This document shows, piece by piece, positions 16,610-26,328 of a DNA stretch of 59,533 bases; the first letter of the stretch is position 1; each line of letters begins with the position of its first letter. Both the position numbers and the translations under genes were made by a program. The notes beneath the pieces are model-generated. The model saw only the letters and a program-made list of their open reading frames with translations, did not search any database and was not told the DNA's origin. The stretch spans positions 106,783 to 166,315 of the forward strand of contig NZ_KB893711.1 of the NCBI RefSeq assembly GCF_000374165.1, in the 5' to 3' direction. Source of the stretch: Parafrankia elaeagni. Lineage in GTDB: Bacteria > Actinomycetota > Actinomycetes > Frankiales > Frankiaceae.

Positions 16610-18166
16610 TCAGTGCTGGTGCGCGGGAATTCCGAGCGGGGTGCCCGGCGGCCCCGCGGGGGCCGGAGCATCCGCGCCGCTCCGGCCGCCGCTCTGGCCT
16701 CGGGCGGCCGCCTCTCCGGCCGGAGAGGCGGTCTCGTCTGGCACCGCCGCCGCCCCCGGCCGGGGCCGGCCGGGCGTCGCGGCGTCGCCTTCCGTGGCCT
16801 GATCGGTGCCGGGGGTGGCACTGCCGCCCACGGGCCAGGAGGACCCGCAGGTGGGTGCCGCGCCAGTGGCTGCCGCCGCGGCCCCTGGCGTCCAGCCGGA
16901 GCGGCCGTGCCCGCCGCTCGGCCCCGCGGTCACCAGCCGCAGGAAGAACGAGCCGAAGGCCGTCTGCGCCCCGAGCACCATCAGGGACATCGCCAACAAG
17001 GCCGGTCGCAGCTCGTTGAGCGGCCCCATCGCGTTCGCGAGCCACCGCGCCAGGACGAAGCCGTCGATCGCCAGACCGGCGGTGAACAGGACGGCGCCGA
17101 GTGCGAGCCCGCGTTCCAGGGTGAAACGCCGGTGAATGGACGTCAGCGGCCAACGGCGGCGTTCCTGCCACCCCGCCGCATGGTTGTGGACGTCCGCGAA
17201 CACGCCGAGCAGCACCAGCTGCCAGCCGAGGATGGTGAACAGGGCGAACAGCACCGAAAAATGCAGGTCAAGGCGGTGAAACCCGAGATCCAGCGAACCG
17301 GGCAGGAGCGCCAGCTGGCCGACGGCGCCCAATCCCAGCAGGACGAGGCCGGGCAGCACGAAGAGGTGACGCGGCGCCAGCAGCAGCATGAACCGCAGGT
17401 GGCGCCAGCCGTCGCGCAGCGAGTGAAGCTTGGAGGCGCCGACCCGCGGATGGTAGGTGATCGGCACCTCCTCGATCCGCAGATCGGCCCGCCCGGCGGC
17501 GATGACGAGCTCGGAGGCCAGTTCCATGCCCTCGCAGCGCAGCTGCATCCGCCGGTAGGCGTCCGTCGTGAAGGCGCGCATGCCCGAATGGGCGTCGGAC
17601 GAGCGGACGTCGAACAGCCGGTTGAGGATGCCGGTCAGGACCGGGTTGCCCACGTACCGGTGCAGCCACGGCATCGCCCCGGGGAGAATCTCCCCGGCGA
17701 ACCGGGAGCCCAGCACGTAGTCGGCCTGGCCGGCGCGCAGCGGCGCGAGCAGGGCGCCGAGATCGGCGAAGTCGTAGGTGTCGTCCGCGTCGCCCATGAC
17801 CAGGAAACGACCCCGCGCGGCCGCGAAACCGGCCAGATAGGCGTTGCCGTAGCCGCGCCTGGACTCGGCCACGACCCGCGCGCCGGCCGCCGTCGCGATG
17901 GCGGCCGACCCGTCCGTCGACCCGTTGTCCACGACGACGACCTCACCGGCGACCCCGGCCGCGGACAGACCCGCCAGCGCCTTGCCGACGCAGATGCCGA
18001 CGGACCCGGCCTCGTTGAGACACGGCATGACGACGGAGACCTCCGGCCAGCCGACGGCCTGCGGGAGCGTGGCGGCGGAGCCCGTGCTGCCGGAGCCCGT
18101 GCTGCCGGAGCCTGCGTCGTCAGTGCTCGTGCCAACGACGCCGGCGGTACGCCAGTCGTTCACCAT
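16610..18166 (-). CDS. GT2-family (dolichyl-phosphate mannosyltransferase-like) glycosyltransferase
   Basis: A 518-residue protein. The GT2 domain (about residues 43-260) shows VSVVMPCLNEAGSVG, VVVVDNGSTDGSA, a DxD-like MGDADDTYDF and LGSRFAGE. Four membrane helices follow (about 285-410) and then a Pro/Gly-rich tail. This is the layout of bacterial polyprenyl-phosphate sugar synthases with GtrA-like C-termini. The product, probably a polyprenyl-phosphate hexose, would feed the adjacent GT39-like enzyme. The short N-terminus repeats GSTGS. Confidence 0.85.
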   Translation of the reverse strand: MVNDWRTAGVVGTSTDDAGSGSTGSGSTGSAATLPQAVGWPEVSVVMPCLNEAGSVGICVGKALAGLSAAGVAGEVVVVDNGSTDGSAAIATAAGARVVAESRRGYGNAYLAGFAAARGRFLVMGDADDTYDFADLGALLAPLRAGQADYVLGSRFAGEILPGAMPWLHRYVGNPVLTGILNRLFDVRSSDAHSGMRAFTTDAYRRMQLRCEGMELASELVIAAGRADLRIEEVPITYHPRVGASKLHSLRDGWRHLRFMLLLAPRHLFVLPGLVLLGLGAVGQLALLPGSLDLGFHRLDLHFSVLFALFTILGWQLVLLGVFADVHNHAAGWQERRRWPLTSIHRRFTLERGLALGAVLFTAGLAIDGFVLARWLANAMGPLNELRPALLAMSLMVLGAQTAFGSFFLRLVTAGPSGGHGRSGWTPGAAAAATGAAPTCGSSWPVGGSATPGTDQATEGDAATPGRPRPGAAAVPDETASPAGEAAARGQSGGRSGADAPAPAGPPGTPLGIPAHQH

Positions 18167-18551
18167 GCGTGACCCCCCACAGGCCTGGAGCAGACAGGAC
18201 GGCGGCCGGACCCGTGGCCCGACCCCGCGCCGGCCTGGTTTCCCCGGCTGGTCGAGGTGGGCACGTGGGGAACTGAGCGGCCTTCGTCCGTTGTGGCTTT
18301 CACCCGGCGTGGCGTGCAGTCCTCGTCCGGACCAATCCTGCGGTCCAGGCAGGCCGAACGCTCGGCGTCGGGCTGCAATCTACCGATGTGCCGCGGCGGC
18401 GAGCGATCGCCGTCGGTGGCGGCCACGCCGAGATACACCCGGGCGCAACGGGCGGCCACCCCGGAGCCTCTACGGGCTCCTGGGCTGTGACACGCCGGTG
18501 GGCCCACAGGCGCCCCCGTGTGACGCGCCTAACGGAGAGGCGTAGCCTCTG
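18167..18551. other. Gene-free interval upstream of the GT2 gene
   Basis: About 385 bp between divergent genes. It must hold the promoter of the glycosyltransferase operon, but no clear -10/-35 pair, palindrome or repeat was recognised. Confidence 0.4.
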
Positions 18552-18911
18552 GTGCTCGTGCACCAAGGAAGTGTTTTCGACCAGGCCCCGGTCACGCCGG
18601 CGCCAGCGCTGGGCGGAGAGCCGTCCGGCGACCCCTCCTCCGCTCCTTCCGCCGGACGTCGGCGGTGCCCTCACGACCCGCCGTGCCCGGCTGCGGACAG
18701 CGCCGATCACGACGCGGCGGTGGTCACCAACCGGCACTGCGACCAGGGCTGGAGCCTCCTCTGCAACGGTGTGATCCTCTTCGAGGACACCGGGGAGATC
18801 CTGCCCACCGGCCGCACGGTGGAGCCCCGGCGGCCCCTGCCGCGACCGGGATGCGTCCCGCGGCCCCCCGCGCCGCGGCGTTCGGCCGCGGCCACACCGA
18901 CACCGGTCTGA
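18552..18911 (+). CDS. DUF5999-family protein
   Basis: A 119-residue protein whose middle (about residues 38-90) matches the actinobacterial DUF5999 family: CPHDPPCPAADSADHDAA, then QGWSLLCNGVILFEDTGEIL. Two Cys in the first block could bind metal. The flanks are low-complexity and Arg/Pro-rich. Starts GTG 18552 and GTG 18558 are both possible; a TAGCCT box at 18543-18548 suggests a short or absent leader. Function unknown. Confidence 0.75.
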   Translation: MLVHQGSVFDQAPVTPAPALGGEPSGDPSSAPSAGRRRCPHDPPCPAADSADHDAAVVTNRHCDQGWSLLCNGVILFEDTGEILPTGRTVEPRRPLPRPGCVPRPPAPRRSAAATPTPV

Positions 18912-19032
18912 CCTGCGCCGGTCCAGGCTGATCCGGTCCAGGCTGGTCCGGCGCGGGCTGGTCCGGCGGCGTCGTCGGACCGCCGGTGGGTCCGCCGCAG
19001 CGCGGAAGGTCGGTTTGTACCGGGCAAACGGG

Positions 19033-19038
19033 TACGGT
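19033..19038 (+). promoter_or_regulatory. -10 box of a leaderless promoter (TACGGT)
   Basis: TACGGT ends 6 nt before GTG 19045. It decides the start of the following gene, since the frame is open upstream. Confidence 0.5.
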
Positions 19039-19044
19039 TCCGGC

Positions 19045-20679
19045 GTGACGTCCCCGCGACGGATTCCGCGACCCTCTCTTCGCGACCGCGTCCCGCGTCT
19101 TCGCGAGGACCTCCCGCTCCTGCTCGACCGTGTCCCCGTTTCGCCGCGCGACACGTCAGCGACCGCCGGCGTCGCACGGTTCCTGATGCGGCACGACGTC
19201 GAGCTCGCCCGGCGGTTCGTGCGGGCCTGCACCGCCGTCGACCGCGCGATGTTCTCCTCGATCGCGGGTGCCCGGCCCCTGGTCGACCCGCTGCTGCCCC
19301 GGCTCTCCCACGCCGCCGACCACGGGCTGCTCTGGTGGGGTGTGGCGGGTGCGCTGGGCGCGTCGAAGGGCCGCCGGCGCCCGGCCGCGATGCGCGGCCT
19401 CATGGCACTCGGAATCGCCAGCGCCGCCGCCAACGGTCCCGCCAAGCTGCTGTTCCGCCGGGACCGGCCGCCCACCCACGGCATCCCGCCGCTGCGCCGG
19501 CTCGGCCGTGACCTGACGACCTTCTCGTTCCCGTCGGGGCATGCGGCGTCCGCCGCGGCCTTCGCCACCGGTGTCGCGCTGGACTCGCCCGGTGTCGCGC
19601 TGCCGGTCGCCGCGCTGGCGTCGGCTGTCGCGTTCTCGCGGGTCTACGTGGGTGTCCACTACCCGGGTGACGTGATGGCCGGCGCCGCGCTGGGGGTCGG
19701 CGCCGGCCTGCTCACCACGAAGATCATGCCGCGGCGCCCCTGGACCCCGGCCCGGGCCAGGCCGGCGTCGGCCTGGGCTCCCGAGCTGCCGGACGGGACG
19801 GGTCTCGGTGTGGTCGTCAACTCCCGCTCCGGGGCAGGCCACCACGACGACCTCGTCGCCGTCCTGCGGGCCGACCTGCCGGGCGCCCAGGTCGTCGAGG
19901 TCGGCCCCGGCGAGGACGTCGGCGCCGCCCTCGATCGCGTCGCCGGGCACAGCCGGGTGCTCGGGGTCGCCGGCGGTGACGGCACGATCAGCGCCGCCGC
20001 CTCGGTGGCGCTCGCCCGGGGCCTGCCGCTCGCGGTGTTCCCCGCCGGCACTCTGAACCACTTCGCCGCCGACATCGGCCTGGCCGGGCCGGGGGACACC
20101 GTCAAGGCGGTGCGGGAAGGCACCGCCGTCGCGATGGACCTGGGCCAGGTGGACGGGCTCGGGGCCGGCGGGGCCCGTTTCGGCCGGGTCTTCGTGAACA
20201 CGGCGAGCCTCGGCGGCTACCCGGACATGGTGCGGGTCCGGGAACGGTTCGAACGCCGCATCGGCAAGTGGCCGGCGATGCTGCTCGCGCTGAGCTGGGT
20301 TCTCTGGAACGACTCGCCCTTCGAGGCGGAGATCGACGGGGAGGCCCGGCGGGTATGGCTGATCTTCGTCGGTAACGGCCGCTACCTGCCCGACGGCTTC
20401 GCTCCGACCTACCGGACCCGTCTCGACGAGAGCCTGCTCGACCTGCGGGTGGTCGACGCGGACGCTCCGCTGGCCCGGCTGCGGCTCGTCGGCGCCGTCC
20501 TGACGGGGCGGCTCGGCCGGTCGCGTGTTTACGAGCAGCGCACGGTGGAGCGGGTGCGGATCTCGTCCAGTCAGGCCGCGCCGCTGCCGTTCGCGAGCGA
20601 CGGCGAGGTCTCGGAGGGCATCCGCCGGATCGCGGTCACCACCAGCACGGCCCGCCTGGTGGTCTACCGGCCGGCCTGA
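19045..20679 (+). CDS. PAP2 phosphatase-diacylglycerol/lipid kinase fusion protein
   Basis: A 544-residue two-domain protein. The N-terminal PAP2 domain (about residues 45-225) has the three phosphatase signatures KLLFRRDRP, SFPSGHAASA and SRVYVGVHYPGD within membrane helices. The C-terminal domain (about 245-540) is a DgkB/LCB5-like lipid kinase with GVVVNSRSGAG, GVAGGDGTISAAA and FPAGTLNHFA. The first half would dephosphorylate a lipid phosphate and the second phosphorylate a lipid or long-chain base. Such fusions are known in actinobacteria. GTG 19045 is supported by the -10 box. Confidence 0.88.
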   Translation: MTSPRRIPRPSLRDRVPRLREDLPLLLDRVPVSPRDTSATAGVARFLMRHDVELARRFVRACTAVDRAMFSSIAGARPLVDPLLPRLSHAADHGLLWWGVAGALGASKGRRRPAAMRGLMALGIASAAANGPAKLLFRRDRPPTHGIPPLRRLGRDLTTFSFPSGHAASAAAFATGVALDSPGVALPVAALASAVAFSRVYVGVHYPGDVMAGAALGVGAGLLTTKIMPRRPWTPARARPASAWAPELPDGTGLGVVVNSRSGAGHHDDLVAVLRADLPGAQVVEVGPGEDVGAALDRVAGHSRVLGVAGGDGTISAAASVALARGLPLAVFPAGTLNHFAADIGLAGPGDTVKAVREGTAVAMDLGQVDGLGAGGARFGRVFVNTASLGGYPDMVRVRERFERRIGKWPAMLLALSWVLWNDSPFEAEIDGEARRVWLIFVGNGRYLPDGFAPTYRTRLDESLLDLRVVDADAPLARLRLVGAVLTGRLGRSRVYEQRTVERVRISSSQAAPLPFASDGEVSEGIRRIAVTTSTARLVVYRPA

Positions 20680-20717
20680 CGGCAGGCGGGGGCCCCGGCG
20701 GGCCCAGGGGCCTGCCG

Positions 20718-21557
20718 TCAGCCTCCTGAGGCGCCCTGAAGCGGTATCAGTGCCCGCAGCGGGGTGGTGAGCTGGGCGAAGACCTGTGGGTCGAGCAGGT
20801 CCTCGACGAGCAGCGCGCAGGCCAGGTCGGCGCAGAGCTCCATCACCCGCTCGTCCGACAGCGAGTCGGGGGCGGTCGCCAGCCGGCGGCACGCCGGGCA
20901 CAGCCGCCAGAAGCCCTCGGCGGCACTGCGGCGGACCAGGGTCCACACCCGCCGCCGGCCGGTCAGGACGGCGCTGTCGAAGGCCCGCTCCATCGCCACC
21001 TGGTGGGCCTCGTCGTCCCGGGTGAGGACGGTCGTCAGCAGGCCGTCGAACACCTCGAGGCTGGCCGGGTCGTGGCAGCGGCGGGCCAGCCGCGGCAGGG
21101 TCGCCAGGACCCGCTTCACATCGGCGGCCGCCGGCCCCAGATCAGGTTCGTGCGAACGGACCCGGGGGTAGACCGTCCGCCAGGGCCGCAGGAGGGCGGT
21201 GTACTCCGAGCGGTTGAGGATCGGCTTGGCGTAGGCACCCGCGAGTGCGTCGCGCATCGCCCGCAGCGCGGTGGAGGTGATCGCGGGATCGAGGGTGACG
21301 AACTCCGCGCCGGCCAGATCGTCGGCGTAGATCGCGGAGAGCGCGTCGAAGGCGGCGAGGACCTCCACGACGAGCGGAGAGTCCGGCGCGAGGGCCTTGT
21401 CCCGGGCGGAGGCGAGCTGGCCGGAGTTACGCCACATCGCGGCGAGCGACACCAGCTCGCTGTCCGTGGTGTGCACCAGCTGGGCGAGGATGCCGAGGAT
21501 CCCGCGGAGGTTCGGGTGCTCCTCGAGCCGATCGATGCGGCGAGCCCGGAGGATCAT
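20718..21557 (-). CDS. Conserved hypothetical protein, all-helical
   Basis: A 279-residue protein not assigned to a family. It is Leu/Ala-rich and helical, with a CPAC motif (LCPACRR, about residue 225) and conserved-looking Arg/Asp stretches (LTRDDEAHQVAMERAFDS). No signal peptide or membrane helix. Its ATG overlaps by 4 nt (ATGA, 21554-21557) the stop of a 24-codon ORF that has a perfect Shine-Dalgarno, so its translation may be coupled. Convergent with the PAP2-kinase gene. Confidence 0.6.
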   Translation of the reverse strand: MILRARRIDRLEEHPNLRGILGILAQLVHTTDSELVSLAAMWRNSGQLASARDKALAPDSPLVVEVLAAFDALSAIYADDLAGAEFVTLDPAITSTALRAMRDALAGAYAKPILNRSEYTALLRPWRTVYPRVRSHEPDLGPAAADVKRVLATLPRLARRCHDPASLEVFDGLLTTVLTRDDEAHQVAMERAFDSAVLTGRRRVWTLVRRSAAEGFWRLCPACRRLATAPDSLSDERVMELCADLACALLVEDLLDPQVFAQLTTPLRALIPLQGASGG

Positions 21558-21628
21558 GCCTGCCGGCCCGGCTGGCGGGTGGCCCCCGGAAAGGCGACCG
21601 GACCGGTGCTCCTCGGGACACGCGACAC
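21554..21628 (-). CDS. 24-residue leader ORF coupled to downstream gene
   Basis: GTG 21628 follows AAGGAGG at 5 nt, the best ribosome binding site in this region. The ORF (VSRVPRSTGPVAFPG...) stops at TGA 21554-21556, overlapping the ATG of the 279-residue gene, which has only a weak site of its own. This looks like a translated leader or coupling peptide. A frameshift joining the two frames is an alternative. Confidence 0.35.
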   Translation of the reverse strand: MSRVPRSTGPVAFPGATRQPGRQA

Positions 21629-22188
21629 GTGCTCCTCCTTGATCTCGTGGCGACCGGGCCGCGATGTGTCTGAGCCGGCGTTGAACCGCGCGGGTGCACC
21701 GGACACAGGGGGCACCACGCGCCGGCCGGTCACCTGCCCTCGGTGAGGGCGGTGCCGTGGCGCGGCTGGCACTGCACCGCGGGGCAGGCCCCGCGGCTTC
21801 TCGCGGACCGCCGGCTCACGCGTGACTGCGTCGCGTGGCCGTTGGCCGTAGATGTCACTCCCGAGACAATAGTGTCGCCGGTGACGATCCGGAACCGATT
21901 GTCGGTGACAGCTTGTCACAGGGAGCGCCGGGCTGGTGGCATCGTTGGTGTGCAGATGCTAGCCGGTGTACGACGGGAGCACGGTGAATGCGGAGCGTGG
22001 TGAACGTGTTTGGTTACGCTGCGTGCCGGAAGGTGCCGAGTGGGTCGTGGCCCCATGCCGCAACCGGCCGGGGTCACCACCCGGGGTCGAGATCGGTCCT
22101 CCGCACGAGGGCGACCGTGCCGCGGGCGGTCGCGGTGAGGAAGCGGCCCGGTACCGGCAGGGAGTGCCGTCACCCCCCCACGGGCGTG
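21629..22188. other. Gene-free interval with palindromes
   Basis: No convincing gene. It contains a hairpin CCGCGGGG/CCCCGCGG (21777-21796) and a cluster of GTGAC/GTCAC motifs including the 15-bp palindrome GTGACA-GCT-TGTCAC (21905-21919), a possible operator upstream of the minus-strand gene. A plus-strand frame starting at GTG 21984 has a plausible ribosome site but runs through the aceE terminator. Confidence 0.4.
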
Positions 22189-22232
22189 CCCGTCACGCGC
22201 CCGCCGCGCTCCCGCGGCGGGCGTATGACGGG
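22189..22232 (-). terminator. Strong hairpin terminator after aceE
   Basis: Nested stem: CCCGTCA/TGACGGG (22189-22195, 22226-22232) outside GCCCGCCGCG/CGCGGCGGGC (22199-22208, 22213-22222) with a 4-nt loop. It starts 35 nt past the aceE stop and has no T-run, as is common in actinobacteria. Confidence 0.75.
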
Positions 22233-22267
22233 TGTGTTCGGGTGGATGACGGCCGGAGAGTGTGTTG

Positions 22268-25084
22268 TCAGCCGGCGACGGCCGGCTCGTCGTCCTCCAC
22301 TGCGGCGTCGACCGTGACCTCACCCGCGCCGTCCTTGCGCAGTCCGTAGCGGCGGATCGCGTCGTCCACCACGGCCTGCTCGACCTCGCCCGAACGGGCC
22401 AGCGCCTCCAGGGTCGCGACGACGACCGACTCGGCGTCGACGTTGAAGTGACGCCGCAGCGCGGCCCGGGTGTCGGACCGGCCGAAACCGTCCGTGCCCA
22501 GTGAGGTGTAGACCTGCGGCACCCACCGGGAGATCTGGTCCGGCACGGCCCGCATCCAGTCGGAGACCGCGACGACCGGGCCCGGCGCCCCGGCGAGGAT
22601 CTGGCTGACATACGGCACCGCGGCCGGCTCCTCGGGGCGGAGCAGGTTGTGTCGTTCGCAGCCGAGCGCCTCCCGGCGCAGCTCGTTCCAGGACGTCACC
22701 GACCACACGTCGGCGGCGACCCCGTAGTCGGCGGCCAGCATCTCCTGGGCGGACAACGCCCACCGCATCCCCGTGCCGCTGGCGAGCAGCTGTGCCCGTG
22801 GCGTGGACGTGTCGCTCGGCGCGCCGGCCGACCCCTCGTCGCCGCCGGTGAGGGCGTCCGCGGTGCGGAAGCGGTACATACCGGCCAGGATCTGTGCCGG
22901 GTCGAGCCCCGCCGGCTCGGCCGGCTGGGGGACCGGCTCGTTGTAGACGGTCAGGTAGTAGAAGACGTTCTCGTCCCGCTCGCCGTACATCCGGTCGAGC
23001 GCGTCCCGGACGATGTGCGAGATCTCGAAGGCGAACGCCGGGTCGTAGGAGACGCAGGCGGGGTTCGTGGACGCGAGCAGCAGGGAGTGCCCGTCCTGGT
23101 GCTGCAGGCCCTCACCGTTGAGCGTGGTGCGCCCCGCGGTGGCACCGAGGAGGAACCCCCGGCCGAGCTGGTCGCCCAGGGCCCACATCTGGTCGCCGGT
23201 CCGCTGGAAACCGAACATCGAGTAGAAGACGTAGACCGGGATCATGTGCTGGCCGTGCGTGGCGTACGCGGAGGCGGCAGCGATCACCGAGCCCATCGAC
23301 CCGGCCTCGCTGATGCCCTCGTGCAGCATCTGCCCGGTCTCGGACTCCCGGTAGGACAGCAGCAGCTCCCGGTCCACGGCCTCGTAGCGCTGCCCGTGCG
23401 GCGAGTAGATCTTCGCCGTGGGGAACATCGCGTCCATCCCGAACGTGCGTGCCTCGTCCGGGATGACGGGCACGAAGCGGGTGCCCATCTCCTTGGTCTT
23501 CATCAGGTCCTTGAGCAGCCGGACGAAGGCCATCGTGGTCGCCACCGGCTGCTTGCCCGAACCACGCCGCAGCTCGTCGAAGATGGACTTCGGCGGCTGC
23601 GCGAGTGGGCGGGCGCGCATCACTCGGCGGGGGATCGACCCGCCGAGCGTGGCCCGGCGCTCCCGCATGTACTGGATCTCCTCGGAGTCCGCGCTCGGGC
23701 GGTAGTACGGGGGCAGGTTCCCGTCGAGGGCGGAGTCCGGGATCTCGAGGTAGAGACGGTCGCGCAGCTCCTTCAGCTCCGCCTTCGAGAGCTTCTTCAT
23801 CTGGTGCGTGGCGTTGCGGCCCTCGAAGTCCTTGCCCAGTGTCCAGCCCTTGATCGTGTGGGCGAGGATCACCGTGGGCTGGCCGGTGTGCTCGGTGGCC
23901 GCCTTGTAGGCCGCGTAGAGCTTGCGGTAGTCGTGGCCGCCGCGGGAGAGCTTGCGCAGGTCGTCGTCGCCGAGGTCGGCGACCATGCGGCGCAGGCGGG
24001 CGTCCGAACCGAAGAAGTGCTCCCGGATGTAGTCGCCCGACGACGTCGAGTACGTCTGGAACTGCCCGTCCGGAGTCGTGTTCATCCGGTGGACGAGGAC
24101 GCCGTCGGTGTCCTTGGCGAGCAGGGGGTCCCAGTCGCGGCCCCAGACGACCTTGATGACGTTCCAGCCGGCGCCCCGGAACAGCGACTCCAGCTCCTGC
24201 ATGATCTTGCCGTTGCCGCGGACCGGGCCGTCCAGCCGCTGCAGGTTGCAGTTGACCACGAAGATGAGGTTGTCGAGCTCCTCGCGGGCGGCGACGCCGA
24301 GCGCGCCGATCGACTCGGGCTCGTCCATCTCGCCGTCGCCGAGGAAGGCCCACACCTTGCTGCGGGAGGTGTCCTTGATCTGGCGGTTGAGCAGGTAGCG
24401 GTTGAAGCGTGCCTGGTAGATCGCGTCGATCGGGCCCAGCCCCATCGACACCGTGGGGAACTCCCAGAACTCCGGCATCAGGCGCGGGTGCGGGTAGGAC
24501 GACAGCCCGCCCGGCTCGCCCTCGCGGCGGAACGCGTCCAGCTGCGCCTCGGTGAGGCGGCCCTCGAGGAACGCCCGCGCGTAGATGCCGGGCGAGGCGT
24601 GACCCTGGATGAAGATCTGGTCGCCGGAGTCGCTGCCGGGTGAGGAGGTCAGGTGATCCTTGCCGCGGAAGAAGTGGTTGAAGCCGACCTCGTACAGGCT
24701 GGCGCTCGACGCATATGTCGCGATGTGGCCGCCGACGTTGTATTCGGGCCGGTTTGCGCGGCTCACCATGATGGCGGCGTTCCACCGGATGTAGGCGCGG
24801 ATGCGCCGCTCCACGTGTTCGTCGCCCGGGAACCAGGGCTCCCGCTCGGGCGGGATCGTGTTGAGGAAGTCCGTACTGGTCAGGCCGGGTACACCGACGG
24901 CCTTCTCTCGTGCACGCTCGAGGAGTTTGAGCATGAGGAACCGTGCCCGGCCCCGCCCGGACTCCTCGATGACGGCGTCGAGGGACTCGAGCCATTCGCT
25001 GGTTTCGGACGGATCGATGTCCGGCAACTGGCTCGGGAGCCCGTCGGTGATCACCGAGAACTTCCGCGTTGTGTCCTGCGCCAC
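22268..25084 (-). CDS. aceE: Pyruvate dehydrogenase E1 component, homodimeric type
   Basis: A 938-residue enzyme of the AceE family, which decarboxylates pyruvate with thiamine diphosphate and passes the acetyl group to the E2 lipoyl domain. Visible: N-terminal [20 protein letters not shown], active-site His region [20 protein letters not shown], ThDP-binding [12 protein letters not shown], and [20 protein letters not shown] in the transketolase-like middle domain. GTG 25084 ([11 protein letters not shown]) follows AGGAG with 6-nt spacing, so the upstream in-frame extension is rejected. Divergent from yjbQ. Confidence 0.96.
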   Translation of the reverse strand: MAQDTTRKFSVITDGLPSQLPDIDPSETSEWLESLDAVIEESGRGRARFLMLKLLERAREKAVGVPGLTSTDFLNTIPPEREPWFPGDEHVERRIRAYIRWNAAIMVSRANRPEYNVGGHIATYASSASLYEVGFNHFFRGKDHLTSSPGSDSGDQIFIQGHASPGIYARAFLEGRLTEAQLDAFRREGEPGGLSSYPHPRLMPEFWEFPTVSMGLGPIDAIYQARFNRYLLNRQIKDTSRSKVWAFLGDGEMDEPESIGALGVAAREELDNLIFVVNCNLQRLDGPVRGNGKIMQELESLFRGAGWNVIKVVWGRDWDPLLAKDTDGVLVHRMNTTPDGQFQTYSTSSGDYIREHFFGSDARLRRMVADLGDDDLRKLSRGGHDYRKLYAAYKAATEHTGQPTVILAHTIKGWTLGKDFEGRNATHQMKKLSKAELKELRDRLYLEIPDSALDGNLPPYYRPSADSEEIQYMRERRATLGGSIPRRVMRARPLAQPPKSIFDELRRGSGKQPVATTMAFVRLLKDLMKTKEMGTRFVPVIPDEARTFGMDAMFPTAKIYSPHGQRYEAVDRELLLSYRESETGQMLHEGISEAGSMGSVIAAASAYATHGQHMIPVYVFYSMFGFQRTGDQMWALGDQLGRGFLLGATAGRTTLNGEGLQHQDGHSLLLASTNPACVSYDPAFAFEISHIVRDALDRMYGERDENVFYYLTVYNEPVPQPAEPAGLDPAQILAGMYRFRTADALTGGDEGSAGAPSDTSTPRAQLLASGTGMRWALSAQEMLAADYGVAADVWSVTSWNELRREALGCERHNLLRPEEPAAVPYVSQILAGAPGPVVAVSDWMRAVPDQISRWVPQVYTSLGTDGFGRSDTRAALRRHFNVDAESVVVATLEALARSGEVEQAVVDDAIRRYGLRKDGAGEVTVDAAVEDDEPAVAG

Positions 25085-25524
25085 GCCAAACTCCTGCTCT
25101 CCGTAGCTCCTGCGCCGATGCCCTCTCACTATCGTGCTCCGTCTCGACACGGCCGTCACGCACGCCCTGCCTACCGAGCGGTAGCAAAACTGCATCGTCG
25201 TGACCTCATATCACCTGATCAACATCCGCGATATGACCATCTGTCGAGAGGTGGCGACGTTGCGTCGTATCTGATGGGAGTGGGCCGGTCCGGGGTCGCT
25301 GGTCGTGGATGCTCCGGACCGGTGCCCGACTCCGGACCGTGTGCGTCGAGCCGATCCGGGGAGCCGGCCGGGGACATGCCGTCGTGCGCCTATCGCGCAA
25401 CCGGTGTGACATATCCGACCGGTCGGACTACGCGAAAGAAACACCCTTGGATTGGGGGATCGCGTGGGAGACCACACAGCGGACGCGCACTGCGAACGCG
25501 CGCAGCGAAGGAGAGGACATCGCC
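25085..25524. promoter_or_regulatory. Divergent control region aceE/yjbQ
   Basis: A 440-bp relatively AT-rich interval between divergent genes. It holds a perfect 7-bp inverted repeat TCATATC (25206-25212) / GATATGA (25230-25236) with a 17-nt spacer, a plausible regulator site. Promoter boxes were not assigned with confidence. Confidence 0.35.
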
Positions 25525-25929
25525 GTGGAGACGACCACGATGACGGTGCACACCGGACGTCAGGACCGGATCGTCGACCTCACGGCCGCGGCCGCGGAGT
25601 TCGCCGCCGGGCGCGGAGACGGGCTGCTGTCCGTCTTCGTCCCGCACGCGACCGCCGGGGTGGCGATCATCGAGCTCGGTGCCGGCAGCGACGAGGACCT
25701 CCTCGCCGCCCTGGCCACCCTGCTGCCCGCCGACGACCGCTGGCGACACGCACACGGCTCGCGAGGACACGGCAGATCACACGTGATGCCGGCCATCGTG
25801 CCACCTTCGCTGACGGTGCCCGTCCTGGACGGCCAGCTCGCCCTCGGCACCTGGCAGTCGGTGGCCCTGGTCGACCTGAATGTGGACAACTTCGAACGAA
25901 CTGTCCGGTTGTCCTTTCTCTCTGGCTGA
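25525..25929 (+). CDS. yjbQ: YjbQ family (UPF0047) secondary thiamine-phosphate synthase-like protein
   Basis: A 134-residue protein of the YjbQ/UPF0047 family. Motifs: FVPHATAGVAIIELG, DDRWRHAHGSRGHGRSHVMP and LGTWQSVALVDLN. E. coli YjbQ has weak thiamine phosphate synthase activity, but the physiological role is unsettled. GTG 25525 is chosen with AAGGAG upstream; ATG 25540 is an alternative. Confidence 0.88.
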   Translation: METTTMTVHTGRQDRIVDLTAAAAEFAAGRGDGLLSVFVPHATAGVAIIELGAGSDEDLLAALATLLPADDRWRHAHGSRGHGRSHVMPAIVPPSLTVPVLDGQLALGTWQSVALVDLNVDNFERTVRLSFLSG

Positions 25930-25930
25930 C

Positions 25931-25962
25931 GGCCCGCCGTCTGCGGCCGCCGGTGGCGGGCC
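25931..25962 (+). terminator. Hairpin after yjbQ
   Basis: Arms GGCCCGCC (25931-25938) and GGCGGGCC (25955-25962) with a 16-nt GC-rich loop, starting just after the yjbQ stop codon. Confidence 0.5.
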
Positions 25963-26328
25963 GCTACAGCTGCGGCCCCGGTCGTGCCTGATGGCAGCCC
26001 TCTGGCCGGACGGACGGGTTCCGAGAGGTCGGACATCACATACCCGCAGGTTGGGCCGATGGTGACATCATGTCGGTGGGTTTGCCGACACGGGTTGACG
26101 GAACGGCCTGACGGTAGCGAGATTGTGTCAGCGGAGATCGTTGTGGAACGGCCGGCATCCCCCTGCTTGTCCACAACCCCCGGCGTGGCACTTGCGCACC
26201 CACCGGATGGTCCGGTGGACTAGGCCCACGGCGGGGCGCGAGAGCGGATCGTCGTCGACCGGTCCGCCCACGACCGGGGCGCCTCGCCACCGCGAGGTGT
26301 CGTGTAGACGAGCAGGAGGTATCGGAGG
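25963..26328. other. Gene-free interval upstream of DUF3052 gene
   Basis: About 365 bp; no gene recognised. It presumably carries the promoter of the DUF3052 gene, whose ribosome site AGGAGG lies near 26310. Confidence 0.35.

Noticed and set aside
21984-22349. Possible small gene with ribosome site before GTG 21984
   Set aside because: It runs through the aceE terminator and into aceE antisense, and its sequence matches no family.
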